DNA of 64,000 nt from Algoriphagus litoralis (GCF_003259255.1 NZ_QGOL01000014.1:62001-126000); one strand, 5' to 3'. Shown: positions 28,155 through 37,534, counted from the stretch's first letter. Numbers and translations: made by a program. The notes: generated by a model not told the origin, from the sequence alone.

Positions 28155-30812
28155 ATGAGGCTCCAAATAATTTTTCTTTCGTTTTTATTTTGCTTTGGCG
28201 CAAACGCCCAAACTACAGTTATTTCTGGCAGAGTGGTGGATGCCAATTCTGGCCAACCCATTGCCCAATCCCATGTATTTATTCCGAAAACAAGCATCCA
28301 GACATTCACGGATTCTTTAGGGAATTTTGCCATATCGGGTGTAGTTCCGGGCAGGTGGACTTTGGTCTCTGCAAAAGAAGGATACTTGCCTCAAGAAACA
28401 GAGATACTCGCCAAGAGATCTTTCAGAGGAGAATCCAATGAAATCTCATTTGCCTTGGAACAGAATTCCGCCCTTAGTTTCGCCTCAAAAATCAAAGGCA
28501 ACTCCAAGAAATATCTCGAAAAACTCCTTGATGGTTTTTTAGATCCCAATGACGAAGAAAACCTTGTATTGGCAAATCCAGATGCAATTAGTTTTGAAGT
28601 TGATAAAAAATCGAATTTGTTATTTGCTTATGCTAAGGATGCGCTGATTTTCAAAAATTCCGAAACAGGCTATCTGATTACAGTCTGGTTAAATGAACCG
28701 ATAGATTTAAACAAGCCGATGGATTTTGAATCCATGTACTGGGCTTATTTTTCTTCACCGGATTTGGAGCTTGATGAAAAAACAAAAACCGATGCCAATA
28801 GATTGGCTATCTATAAAGAAACACCGGAATATTTACTCCGAAATCTCCTGACGAGCTCCAGCGATACGGTTAAGCTAAGTTTTGGAGAATTTGAAGGGGA
28901 GTTTAATTTGGAGATAAAAAGTCCATTTACACTGACATCCGATTCCGGTAACACGGTTCGCTTCAGTTTTGAAGGTGAAAAAATTGCGCTTAAAGAGAAT
29001 GGAGTACCGGTATCAAACAACACGCTTCAAGTCACCAAAAGCATCAAAACCTCTCCCTTAGCATTACTCCCACAAAACTTTAATGGGGAGAAGCTTCTGG
29101 CCTTGGTAAAAATCGAGAAAAACGCCCGCGTTTTGGAAGAAAAGGTATTCTTGCACACCGATCGGGATGTCTATCGAATTGGAGATCAGATTTATTTCAA
29201 AGCGTATGTCGACTACGGGAATCCTATTTTTTCGGAAGAATCCAGCAAGGTACTACACGTGGAGCTTCTGGATACCGCAGGCACTCAGCTTGAGCACCAA
29301 CTATTCAAGATAGAAGGAGGCATTGCCAAAGGGCAACTTTCACTGCCTTATCACCTTCGTTCACAGGACTTTTTCCTCAGAGCATACACGCTTTGGTCAA
29401 CGAATTATGGCCCTGAAAATGAATTTGTCAAGCCAATTCAGGTTCTTTTGCCCGGATATGTGCCCCAAGGAACCAGTCTCAAAGAATATAGTAATGGGAT
29501 CACCCTCTTTACAGAAAACATTCTGCCCACCCCAGGAGACTCTGTGAAATTGAGCTTTATGGTCCGAGATCTGGAAGGGAATCTAACTCCAGCACATCTT
29601 TCAGTCTCTGTATTGGATGACCTTGAAGCGATTCAACTGAATAAAAGCCCCTCAGACATTGGAGAATTCTTTGCCAAAACTCGAACCAGCCCCTATCCAG
29701 AGCTGGAAAACTTCTCCCAACCCAAGGAGTTTGGGTTTAACCTGATCGGAAAAACCATAGGCCCAGACGATAGACCTATCAAATCTAATTTAGAGATTTT
29801 GGTCAATGGTCTTTTTGAAAAAATAGAAACTAAAACGGATGAAAAGGGAAATTTTGAGCTGCAGAGTTTAAATTTTGAAGAAGATTACACCCTGGCAATC
29901 AAGGCCATTGCACATAGTGCAGCCAAAATAGAAAAAGTAGATCTGGAAATAAAATCTTCTCCCCACTCCATAATGAATAGAAAATTTGAATTTCCTCTAC
30001 CCAGATACACAGGAACATCAAGCCCTAGACTAGATTCTTTGGCAGCACTTCCCCCACTTCTTGACGGGGAGATTCTTTTGGATGAAGCAAATGTGGTATC
30101 AAAAAAATATGATGCCTCGGGTCCAGCGATTTATGGAAAAGCACAGCAAGTGCATCTAGCGAAAGACCTAAATCTAACTGGTCTTACGGATCAATTTGTT
30201 CGAGCGTTAGGAGCCAAGTCTGGATTTATTATTTCAGGAAGCCCTCCTATATTAAGCAGCAGAGGTGGTCTACCTTTAATAATGATCGATAATATTCCTA
30301 TTTCCGGTCCATCAGGAGCCACCTTTAGTGGACCTACCCTTCCTGAGGCTAACATGAGCTATTCGACAGGTAACCCGCAATTTGCCCGACTGAGCGATAT
30401 AAATGTATTTAATATAGAAAGAATAGAAATCATCCGAAGTATGACTTCTATTTTCGGAGAGGCGGGTCAATATGGAGTGATTAACATAATTATGAAAACC
30501 GGAGAGGATTATAAAAGAGATATCATGAATGACCGTAACTCTTTCAAGGAATTCAAATTGACTGGTTTTTCAAATCCAAAACCGTTTGAATTCTTGGATG
30601 AAGGTGCCATTTCTCCTGTCTACCATTGGGAGCCATCTGTCACTATTCCAGAAGGCAAAACCTCCGGATCTACGGAATTCGCTCTTCCCAAAAATGCCGA
30701 GGCTTTTTGGGTAGTTGTCAATGGAATAACTGAAAAAGGTGATCCGGTATCCGGGAAGTTTTTCTTAAGGACTTCTCCCATCAGCGAGAACAGAAACTCA
30801 GAAGACCAATAA
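28155..30812 (+). CDS. Carboxypeptidase-regulatory/MG2/TonB-plug protein without a barrel
   Basis: 885 residues with a signal peptide ending near NAQ. A CarboxypepD_reg-like domain comes first (VISGRVVDANSGQPIAQSH). A middle region carries a macroglobulin MG2-like unit (LHTDRDVYRIGDQIYFKAYVDYG, about 330-355). A TonB-dependent receptor plug-like domain lies at about 690-800 (PLIMIDNIPI, NIERIEIIRS, YGVINIIMKTG). The 22-strand barrel that should follow a plug is absent; the protein ends about 80 residues later. It is likely an outer-membrane or periplasmic adaptor that may dock to an envelope complex. Monocistronic. Confidence 0.85.
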   Translation: MRLQIIFLSFLFCFGANAQTTVISGRVVDANSGQPIAQSHVFIPKTSIQTFTDSLGNFAISGVVPGRWTLVSAKEGYLPQETEILAKRSFRGESNEISFALEQNSALSFASKIKGNSKKYLEKLLDGFLDPNDEENLVLANPDAISFEVDKKSNLLFAYAKDALIFKNSETGYLITVWLNEPIDLNKPMDFESMYWAYFSSPDLELDEKTKTDANRLAIYKETPEYLLRNLLTSSSDTVKLSFGEFEGEFNLEIKSPFTLTSDSGNTVRFSFEGEKIALKENGVPVSNNTLQVTKSIKTSPLALLPQNFNGEKLLALVKIEKNARVLEEKVFLHTDRDVYRIGDQIYFKAYVDYGNPIFSEESSKVLHVELLDTAGTQLEHQLFKIEGGIAKGQLSLPYHLRSQDFFLRAYTLWSTNYGPENEFVKPIQVLLPGYVPQGTSLKEYSNGITLFTENILPTPGDSVKLSFMVRDLEGNLTPAHLSVSVLDDLEAIQLNKSPSDIGEFFAKTRTSPYPELENFSQPKEFGFNLIGKTIGPDDRPIKSNLEILVNGLFEKIETKTDEKGNFELQSLNFEEDYTLAIKAIAHSAAKIEKVDLEIKSSPHSIMNRKFEFPLPRYTGTSSPRLDSLAALPPLLDGEILLDEANVVSKKYDASGPAIYGKAQQVHLAKDLNLTGLTDQFVRALGAKSGFIISGSPPILSSRGGLPLIMIDNIPISGPSGATFSGPTLPEANMSYSTGNPQFARLSDINVFNIERIEIIRSMTSIFGEAGQYGVINIIMKTGEDYKRDIMNDRNSFKEFKLTGFSNPKPFEFLDEGAISPVYHWEPSVTIPEGKTSGSTEFALPKNAEAFWVVVNGITEKGDPVSGKFFLRTSPISENRNSEDQ

Positions 30813-30838
30813 AATCAACTAGGTGAAAGTAGTCTACT

Positions 30839-32575
30839 TTATTCCACCCGCTGAATCTCATACTTTTCGCTTACCCCATTTTCGCTGATTGCCTCAATGG
30901 TGAAATAGTAAGATTTGGTTCGGTCCATGGTTTTCAGCCAATATTCATTATTCCCGAGGACCATGATGGTGTTGTAAAGCTTGTCTGGAGCCACTCCGTA
31001 TGAAATGTGATATGCATAGGCATCCTGCATCGGGGACCATTTGATAAAGGCACTGCGTTTATCTTTTTCAGTACGAAAAACCATAAACTGCTTCACTTTT
31101 TCGGGCTTTGCTCCACCACCATTCCCAAAAACGCGAAATCCACTGATGGCGAATTTACCTGTAGGCATGTGGACATTTTCCAGCTTGAGGAATCGGGTTT
31201 TTACCGGATTATCGAGCTCGACATACTCATGCGGAATGTCCGTGGTGTTTTTGCTTTTGTCCACCAAGACTTCCCAATTTTTCCCGTCAAGGGAATGGTA
31301 AAGAATGTATTGATGGTATTGATCGGTACGTTTGCCCAGTCGATCATCTGCCACATCCTGATCTGCATAGTTGATCTGCACTGCATTCACCGTACTTACT
31401 TGGCCTAAGTCGGTCTGAATCCATTCTCCCTTTTCGCCAGATGCCGCACTCCAGTAGGTTTTGAGATCTTCGTCGTTGGCTTTGTTGGGAGAAAAGCCTC
31501 CCAAGGTCGAGGATACTGCAATGGGTTTATCATAATTCAGCAGCATCCAGCCTGTGAATTGCCCGGCTTTGGCTGTGCCCGGTAAGAAATGCGGATAGTC
31601 TCCAAATGCCAAATTGCTCCACATGACATCGTCCTGATCAAAACCTGCCGGCCAGATCCCCAATCTCCGCTCAAATGTATTTTTCACAGAAATCATGATC
31701 GTACTGATGTGCCAGTAGTTGCCCTGATTGTCTTGAAATGTACTGCCATGTCCCGCTCCTCTGGCAAAGCCTCCCAGCTTCATGCTCAGTGGATCAGACT
31801 GCGGGATGAAAGGACCAAGCGGAGTCGGGCCTACCACTACTCCATCCGAGTAGCCGCTAAACTCAGTACCCGGAGCTCCATATTGCAGGTAGTATTTTCC
31901 GTTGTGTTTGGTCATATGAGCACCTTCCATGAAGGGATCCAAGAAGGTGTTGTCCATGTGCTCACCAAACCGCTGCCATCCGTATTTATCCGGTTCGAGA
32001 AGGTACATTTCCTTTCTGGTCCCGATGGGTTCTAAGGTCTTGCGATTCAATTCAACTCCGTATAGGGGATAGCGATTGGAACTTCCATTGTACATGTACA
32101 GTCGCCCATCCTCGTCAGTAAAAAAGTCCGGATCCCAACCGCCGATTTCAAACTTCTCGACCAAAGGCTTCCATTCGTTGGCTTTGGGGTCGGTGCTCAT
32201 CCACATGGTGAAATCTTTCTCATAGGTTGAACCCATTACTAGCACGGTGTCCCCAACTATCCCAACGGCCGGAGCACAAAGTTCATCATAGACTTTGTTC
32301 CAAGGTTGGAGAAAAAGCCGGGAATGAAACTCCCAATTGTACATGTCCTCACTGGTCCAGTAGCCCCATTGATTGGTGGAGAAAAGGATGAAAGTCCCCT
32401 TGAAATTCACCAGAACCGGATCAGCTGTAGCCCGATGTCTTCCCCATTCCGAAAAGTTTGGGATCGGCGTGTAGCCATAGTCCAGATTGATCGGATTGCA
32501 ATAGGTCTGTTGCTGGGAAAAAACTGGTGAAAAGGCCAGAAAAAACAAAAAGCCAAGGACTAGTTTGATCTGCAT
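30839..32575 (-). CDS. GH43-family glycoside hydrolase with C-terminal discoidin and Fn3-like domains
   Basis: 578 residues with a Sec signal peptide (cut near FSQ). The five-bladed propeller of GH43 has the base Asp52 in TADPVLV, the pKa-tuning aspartate in GGWDPDFFTDEDG (Asp148 or Asp150) and the acid Glu217 in FMEGAHMTK. An F5/8-type C (discoidin) carbohydrate-binding domain follows (about 350-490), and an Fn3-like tail ends the protein. GH43 enzymes remove xylose or arabinose, so it could act with the GH10 xylanase at the left edge. It is followed by no gene on the same strand; the oxidoreductase lies 51 nt upstream in one operon. Confidence 0.88.
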   Translation of the reverse strand: MQIKLVLGFLFFLAFSPVFSQQQTYCNPINLDYGYTPIPNFSEWGRHRATADPVLVNFKGTFILFSTNQWGYWTSEDMYNWEFHSRLFLQPWNKVYDELCAPAVGIVGDTVLVMGSTYEKDFTMWMSTDPKANEWKPLVEKFEIGGWDPDFFTDEDGRLYMYNGSSNRYPLYGVELNRKTLEPIGTRKEMYLLEPDKYGWQRFGEHMDNTFLDPFMEGAHMTKHNGKYYLQYGAPGTEFSGYSDGVVVGPTPLGPFIPQSDPLSMKLGGFARGAGHGSTFQDNQGNYWHISTIMISVKNTFERRLGIWPAGFDQDDVMWSNLAFGDYPHFLPGTAKAGQFTGWMLLNYDKPIAVSSTLGGFSPNKANDEDLKTYWSAASGEKGEWIQTDLGQVSTVNAVQINYADQDVADDRLGKRTDQYHQYILYHSLDGKNWEVLVDKSKNTTDIPHEYVELDNPVKTRFLKLENVHMPTGKFAISGFRVFGNGGGAKPEKVKQFMVFRTEKDKRSAFIKWSPMQDAYAYHISYGVAPDKLYNTIMVLGNNEYWLKTMDRTKSYYFTIEAISENGVSEKYEIQRVE

Positions 32576-32626
32576 TTTAATCTTGGGTTTAATGGGTTTT
32601 TAGTACTCTTTTAAGAATGGTAAAAC

Positions 32627-33754
32627 TTATTCCACACTCTTAAATTGGATTTTTTTGGCTGGATCAAGGTAAACCGTCTCCCTAATTTCCGCACTTTCTT
32701 TCGCTGCTTGCAGGATTTCCATCACCAGCATGTTATTTTCCAAACCGCTCAGATCGAAGCGACCCAATTCCACTTTTCCCCTGACCACTGCCATCAACAT
32801 CGTAAAAGGATCATCAAACGGAGACTTTCTTGGCTCCAAATCAAACTTTTCCTCGCTGAATCCATCGTATCCTTCAGCAATTCTGAGCCGAAGTTGGCGA
32901 CCGTTATCCGCAATGACTGCTCCGGTGAGTCCATAGATCTCCATATCTTTTCTCCCTATTGGCCAATTCCAGGAAGCTTCAATGATCGTTTGCGAAGTAG
33001 GATAGGTCAGGATAATCGTGGCTTCGTCTTCCACTTTTGGATTGTCTTCGGGATTCAGCTGCTGCGTCACAGCGGTGACCGAGATTGGTCGTTCTCCCTG
33101 CATCAGCCAAGTGCTCAGATTGGCTCCATAGCATCCAAAATCCATCAGCGCACCTGCCCCATTCAGTTGTGGGTCGGTGAGCCATTCCAAAAACTCAGGC
33201 CCGACACCGATCTTTTTTGGGCCGCGGTGACCGTCTCTGACTACGATTTTTCGCGCTTCTCCGATTTGTCCGGAATGCAGGATTTGGTAGGCTTTTTCAT
33301 TGCTCGCATACCAAGTGGTCTCGTAGTTGGTCAGCAAGTGGATGTTGTGTTTTTCTGCCAGCGCTTTCATTTCCAAGGCATGTTCCAGACTTACAGCCAG
33401 CGGTTTTTCCACCATTACGTGAATTCCTTTTGGAGCACATTTCTGCACGATTTCCAAGTGGGCATATGTCGTCCCAAATCCTGTCACAGCTTCAGGCTTG
33501 GTCTTTTCCAGCATTTCTTCCAAGGTATCAAACACCAAATCCATCGACAGTCCATGCTGCTTCATGTATCGCGCTGCCAATTCCCGATTGGGTTCAGCAA
33601 TACCGACAATTTCAATATCGGGCCGCTTGTCTGCTGCGAAAACCCACCCCACATGGCCGTGGTTTAGTCCAGCAACTCCAATTTTCAGCGGTTGATCTTG
33701 GGCGTTTAGTTGATTTATGACTAAAAAAAAGAAGAGGAGGAGGATGGGCTTCAT
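32627..33754 (-). CDS. Gfo/Idh/MocA family oxidoreductase with a Sec-type signal peptide
   Basis: 375 residues. It has the Rossmann opening KIGVAGLNHGHVGWVF, VMVEKPLAVSLE with the catalytic lysine, and a substrate domain with GALMDFGCYGANLSTWL. The first 19 residues (hydrophobic LLLFFFLVINQLNA then Q) form an ordinary Sec signal without twin arginines, unlike the Tat-exported homologue at 21.2 kb. A Sec-exported enzyme needs to find its NAD(P) outside the cytoplasm, which is odd. It lies 51 nt upstream of the GH43 gene and is probably transcribed with it, suggesting joint processing of a plant glycan. Confidence 0.85.
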   Translation of the reverse strand: MKPILLLFFFLVINQLNAQDQPLKIGVAGLNHGHVGWVFAADKRPDIEIVGIAEPNRELAARYMKQHGLSMDLVFDTLEEMLEKTKPEAVTGFGTTYAHLEIVQKCAPKGIHVMVEKPLAVSLEHALEMKALAEKHNIHLLTNYETTWYASNEKAYQILHSGQIGEARKIVVRDGHRGPKKIGVGPEFLEWLTDPQLNGAGALMDFGCYGANLSTWLMQGERPISVTAVTQQLNPEDNPKVEDEATIILTYPTSQTIIEASWNWPIGRKDMEIYGLTGAVIADNGRQLRLRIAEGYDGFSEEKFDLEPRKSPFDDPFTMLMAVVRGKVELGRFDLSGLENNMLVMEILQAAKESAEIRETVYLDPAKKIQFKSVE

Positions 33755-33895
33755 AGTGGAGAATGTAGCTAAAATTGTTAGTTGGGCTTTGACTTTTTTG
33801 AATGTCTGTATATTGGGAAATTAATCAATTTTTCAGCTTCCAAACATTCACTTTCTCTCAAAGAATTAATTAAAATAAGGTTTGATGTACATTTT

Positions 33896-33930
33896 TACTG
33901 ACTGTGGACTGTTGACCGTAGTCAGTGGAC
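33896..33930. repeat. Degenerate 7-nt array, family NGTNNAC (5 units)
   Basis: Five units in perfect 7-nt phase: TACTGAC, TGTGGAC, TGTTGAC and two more, fitting NGTNNAC with one exception each at the ends. The array stops 4 nt before the stop codon of the phosphodiesterase gene. The same unit family recurs in two blocks at 42.2-42.3 kb, more than 8 kb away, including an identical AGTGGAC unit, both times followed within one or a few units by AATT. Confidence 0.75.
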
Positions 33931-33934
33931 AATT

Positions 33935-34441
33935 CTATATCCCTCCCCTTTTACCCAATTCCACGACCCGCAAATTTTGGATTTTTCCAGCTTCCAACTC
34001 AAATAGCAGCATCGTCCGCATGATGTGGAATCCATGTCTCCCCATCGCTCCGGGATTCATGTAGAGGCATTGGATCGACGCATCAAATTCCACCTTGCAG
34101 ATGTGTGAATGGCCGCAGATAAACAGCTGCGCCCCGGCATCTTTGATTTTTTGCTTGATTCCTTTGGCATATCGCGGAGGTTTGCCACCGATGTGAGTCA
34201 TCAGTACTTTCACCCCTGCAAGTTCGAATTCCTGCCACTCGGGGTAGTTCTCCTGAATGACCTGATCATCAATATTGCCAAAGACCGCGCGAACAGGCTT
34301 ATCCCTGGGCAAAACTTCCATCACGTCCAGCGATCCAATATCCCCTGCATGCCAGATTTCATCCACATCCTGAAGATAAGCAAGTGTTTTGTGATCTATG
34401 TAACTGTGCGAATCTGAAATCAAACCTATTTTTATGCGCAT
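33935..34441 (-). CDS. YfcE/MJ0936-family metallophosphoesterase
   Basis: 168 residues from the ATG at 34441; an in-frame ATG 33 nt earlier gives a basic tail that I exclude. Metal ligands are visible in the calcineurin-like order: SDSHSY, WHAGDIGS, FGNID, THIGG and CGHSHI. Such enzymes are small cytoplasmic phosphodiesterases active on model substrates; the cellular substrate is unknown. It is divergent from the rhodanese-aldehyde dehydrogenase pair, and its stop abuts a heptamer array. Confidence 0.9.
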   Translation of the reverse strand: MRIKIGLISDSHSYIDHKTLAYLQDVDEIWHAGDIGSLDVMEVLPRDKPVRAVFGNIDDQVIQENYPEWQEFELAGVKVLMTHIGGKPPRYAKGIKQKIKDAGAQLFICGHSHICKVEFDASIQCLYMNPGAMGRHGFHIMRTMLLFELEAGKIQNLRVVELGKRGGI

Positions 34442-34510
34442 CTTGAAACGAAAGCGGGTAAATTTTCGGTTCAATATGGGAGACCTTATTCACTAATTCA
34501 ACAAAAACCT

Positions 34511-34906
34511 ATGCAAACCAAAATCCTGTTTCTATTTGCCTTCCTCCTTTTAGGGACGCTGTCCCTTGCACAAACTACCCCTAAAGACTCCATCAACGTA
34601 GTTTCTATCGACCAATTTGAGAAATTGACGACCAAAAAAAAGAACATGCTGATCGATGTCCGAACCCCTGAAGAAGTAGCTGAGGGTCATCTGCCGGGCG
34701 CATTGAACATTAATTTTCTTGGGGAAAATTTCTCTGAGGAAATCCAAACTCTCAACAAAAATAAAACATACCTCCTGTATTGCCGATCAGGATCACGAAC
34801 CAGAAAGGCCGCTGATCAGATGCAGAAAGCAGGTTTCAAAAAAGTCTACATGCTAGAGGGGGGAATCACCGCATGGAATGAAGCAGGTAAACCCATAGAA
34901 AAATGA
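34511..34906 (+). CDS. Exported rhodanese-domain protein
   Basis: 131 residues with a Sec signal peptide (about residues 1-21, ending SLAQ). The rhodanese domain has LIDVRTPEEVAEGHLPGALN and the active loop CRSGSRT with Cys91. Likely periplasmic sulfur or redox chemistry. It overlaps the next aldehyde dehydrogenase gene by 4 nt. Compare the rhodanese lipoprotein at 26.1 kb, which follows proA, another aldehyde-dehydrogenase-superfamily gene. Confidence 0.9.
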   Translation: MQTKILFLFAFLLLGTLSLAQTTPKDSINVVSIDQFEKLTTKKKNMLIDVRTPEEVAEGHLPGALNINFLGENFSEEIQTLNKNKTYLLYCRSGSRTRKAADQMQKAGFKKVYMLEGGITAWNEAGKPIEK

Positions 34907-36273
34907 AAACAATCCAATCAATTAACCCCTGGAATGGAGAAGTGATCAAAGAGTTGGTTCCACTTTCGCCGAGGGAAATGGAGGTGAAAATGGAACTTTC
35001 ATCCAAAGCTTTCACCTCTTGGAAAAAAACTCAGATTCAAGAAAGGGCAAGCCTGATGAAAAAAGCAGGGCAAATCCTGCGAAAAAACAAGGAGAACTAT
35101 GCTAGGCTGATCTCTCTGGAAATGGGAAAAATTATCAAAGAATCGCGCGCTGAAATCGAAAAATGCGCTTGGGCATGTGACTACTATGCTGATCACGCAG
35201 CCGGATTTCTCGCATCGGAAAAAATCGACCTTCCTGACGGAAAAAAGGCCAAAATTATCCATCAGCCTTTAGGAACAATTTTGGCGGTGATGCCATGGAA
35301 TTTCCCCTTTTGGCAGGTTTTCCGATTCGCAGCCCCGACTTTGATGGCAGGGAATGTGGGCATTTTAAAGCATGCCTCGAATGTGCCTCAGTGTGCATTG
35401 GCGATTGAATCGGTGTTTCGCGAAGCGGGATTTCCCGAAGGTGCCTTCCAAAGCTTTTTAATCGATTCCAAGGTCACATCTGGGCTTCTGGAAGATGAGC
35501 GAATCAAAGCTGTCTCGCTTACCGGAAGCGAAAAAGCAGGTGCTGCCGTGGCAGCAGCGGCAGCCCAAAACATCAAAAAATCCCTCCTCGAACTCGGGGG
35601 GAGCGATCCATTTGTAGTCTTGGCGGATGCAGACATCCCAAAAGCCGCCGAAACAGCGGTAAAAGCACGAATGGTGAATTTTGGGCAAAGCTGCATCGCA
35701 GCAAAGCGGTTTATTGTCGAAGAATCTGTATTCGATGACTTTTTGGAAAAATTCAAAGAAAATTTAAACCTCCTAAAATCAGGAGACCCCATGGATGAGA
35801 CTGTTGATTTTGCCTGTATGGCAAGACCGGATTTGGCTATGGAACTCTACGAACAAGTGGATAAATCAGTGAAAATGGGGGCCAAAATTCTTCTTGGAGG
35901 TGACAAACCTAAAGCAGGAAGTGCCAAGTTTACCCCTACTATCCTGACTGAAATACCTGAAAAATCCCCTGCCTATTCCGAAGAGCTTTTTGGCCCAGTC
36001 GCTACCGTGTTCAAAGTAAAAAACAGTGCTGAAGCTATAGAATTAGCTAATTCGACAGAGTTTGGTCTCGGAGCATCTATCTGGACCACTGACCTGAATA
36101 CTGGTGAAAAGCTCGCTGAAGAAATCGAAAGCGGAGCTGTCTTTCTCAACGCTATGGTCGCTTCCCAACCTGCGCTTCCCTTTGGAGGAATCAAAAAGTC
36201 AGGATTCGGAAGGGAGCTGGGCAGGATGGGCATCTTGGAATTTGTCAATTCCAAAACCGTTTATTTGGGTTAA
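34903..36273 (+). CDS. NAD(P)-dependent succinate-semialdehyde dehydrogenase-like enzyme
   Basis: 456 residues, aldehyde dehydrogenase superfamily. It shows PWNFPFWQVFR, LTGSEKAG, LELGGSDPFVV with Glu230, and FGQSCIAAKR with the nucleophile Cys264. The short length and the GQSC-IAAKRFIV pattern match the YneI/GabD-like subgroup that oxidises succinate semialdehyde. Translational coupling to an exported rhodanese is unusual, since this enzyme has no signal peptide. Substrate by family similarity only. Confidence 0.88.
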   Translation: MKTIQSINPWNGEVIKELVPLSPREMEVKMELSSKAFTSWKKTQIQERASLMKKAGQILRKNKENYARLISLEMGKIIKESRAEIEKCAWACDYYADHAAGFLASEKIDLPDGKKAKIIHQPLGTILAVMPWNFPFWQVFRFAAPTLMAGNVGILKHASNVPQCALAIESVFREAGFPEGAFQSFLIDSKVTSGLLEDERIKAVSLTGSEKAGAAVAAAAAQNIKKSLLELGGSDPFVVLADADIPKAAETAVKARMVNFGQSCIAAKRFIVEESVFDDFLEKFKENLNLLKSGDPMDETVDFACMARPDLAMELYEQVDKSVKMGAKILLGGDKPKAGSAKFTPTILTEIPEKSPAYSEELFGPVATVFKVKNSAEAIELANSTEFGLGASIWTTDLNTGEKLAEEIESGAVFLNAMVASQPALPFGGIKKSGFGRELGRMGILEFVNSKTVYLG

Positions 36274-36303
36274 TTGCCATCTGGGATAAAGCTCAGCTCA
36301 ACC

Positions 36304-36334
36304 TTTGCTTTTGCCCGATTCCTTTCTATTTTTA
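36304..36334 (+). promoter_or_regulatory. Bacteroidota-type promoter of pdhB
   Basis: TTTG at 36304-36307, then 19 nt, then TATTTTTA at 36327-36334, one base from the TAnnTTTG consensus. Transcription would start near 36341, about 18 nt before the ATG at 36359. Confidence 0.5.
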
Positions 36335-36358
36335 CGAGCCAAAATTTTGTCATTACAA

Positions 36359-37339
36359 ATGAGAGAAATACAATTTCGGGAAGCTTTGAGAGAAGCGATG
36401 TCCGAGGAGATGAGACGTGATAAGAACGTTTTTTTGATGGGGGAGGAAGTCGCTGAGTACAACGGCGCCTACAAAGTTTCACAAGGTATGCTTGATGAAT
36501 TCGGTCCCGAAAGAATCTACGATACCCCGATCTCTGAATTGGGATTCGCAGGATTGGGAGTCGGTGCTGCCATGAGTGGTCTTCGTCCAATCATCGAATT
36601 CATGACCTTCAACTTCTCTCTGGTAGCAATTGACCAGATCATCAATTCGGCCGCTAAGATGTATTCCATGTCAGGCGGAGCTTATTCAGTGCCGATTGTA
36701 TTCAGAGGTCCTACTGGAAATGCCGGTCAGCTTGGAGCTACACACTCTTCCAACTTCGAAAATTGGTTTGCCAATACTCCTGGGCTGAAAGTGATCGTCC
36801 CTTCTAACCCGTATGATGCAAAAGGTCTCTTGAAAGCCGCCATTCGCGATCCTGATCCGGTGATTTTCATGGAGTCCGAGGTGATGTATTCTGACAAAGG
36901 GGAAGTGCCTGAGGAAGAATATCTCTTGCCAATCGGAGTAGCCGATATCAAGCGCAAAGGAAAAGACGTAACCTTGATCTCTTTTGGGAAAATGATGAAA
37001 GTGGCTTTGGAGGCTGCTGAAGAAATGGCTAAGCAAGGGGTAGATTGTGAGGTAATTGACCTAAGAACTGTCCGTCCAATCGATTATGCTACCTGTATTG
37101 AATCCCTCAAAAAGACCAACCGAGCAGTAATCGTAGAGGAAGCAAATCCAATCGCAGCCATTTCTTCTGAGATGACTTACCATTTCCAGCGGTATGCTTT
37201 TGATTACCTTGACGCTCCAGTAATCCGGGTCAACTCTATGGATATCCCATTGAGCTATGGACCTAGCTACATCGAGGCTACCCTTCCCAATGTGGCACGA
37301 ACCATCGATGCAATCAAAAAGGTGACTTACAAATCTTAA
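36359..37339 (+). CDS. pdhB: Pyruvate dehydrogenase E1 component, beta subunit
   Basis: 326 residues from the ATG at 36359. An in-frame upstream ATG would lie in the promoter. Landmarks: FLMGEEVAEYNGAYKVSQGM, DTPISELGFAGLGVGAAM, RGPTGNAGQLGATHSSNFE and EDVTLISFG-like strands. It forms the thiamin-diphosphate site with the alpha subunit and decarboxylates pyruvate for acetyl-CoA. The alpha subunit, E2 and E3 are not in this window, so the complex is split across the genome. Strong terminator directly after. Confidence 0.95.
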   Translation: MREIQFREALREAMSEEMRRDKNVFLMGEEVAEYNGAYKVSQGMLDEFGPERIYDTPISELGFAGLGVGAAMSGLRPIIEFMTFNFSLVAIDQIINSAAKMYSMSGGAYSVPIVFRGPTGNAGQLGATHSSNFENWFANTPGLKVIVPSNPYDAKGLLKAAIRDPDPVIFMESEVMYSDKGEVPEEEYLLPIGVADIKRKGKDVTLISFGKMMKVALEAAEEMAKQGVDCEVIDLRTVRPIDYATCIESLKKTNRAVIVEEANPIAAISSEMTYHFQRYAFDYLDAPVIRVNSMDIPLSYGPSYIEATLPNVARTIDAIKKVTYKS

Positions 37340-37353
37340 TATTCATTGAATAG

Positions 37354-37385
37354 AAAAGGGCTCCACAAAGGAGCCCTTTTTTTTT
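37354..37385 (+). terminator. Rho-independent terminator of pdhB
   Basis: Arms AAAAGGGCTCC and GGAGCCCTTTT with a 5-nt loop (ACAAA) and a run of nine T residues, 15 nt after the stop. Confidence 0.93.
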
Positions 37386-37439
37386 CAAAGAAGGTATCGT
37401 ATTGCTTTAGGCATGAGCCATTTTCGGCCAGGATAATTT

Positions 37440-37482
37440 TAAACAAAAAAGCCCAGACCTATGAAGCCCGGGTTTTTTGTTA
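37440..37482 (-). terminator. Second weak terminator for the minus strand
   Basis: On minus, CCCGGGC can pair with GTCTGGG (two G-T pairs), followed by a T-run. It stands about 50 nt beyond the main terminator at 37535 and would act as a back-up. Confidence 0.4.
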
Positions 37483-37534
37483 CCCAATCTATCTATTTAT
37501 TTTTCTTTGGATCTCCAAGCCTGAAATTGGCTTG

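Noticed and set aside
32645..33667. 340-residue open frame on plus
   Set aside because: It is the antisense shadow of the Gfo/Idh/MocA gene; cysteine- and histidine-rich with no domain.
36270..36590. 106-residue open frame on minus
   Set aside because: Antisense to the start of pdhB, very Arg/Lys-rich and without a domain.
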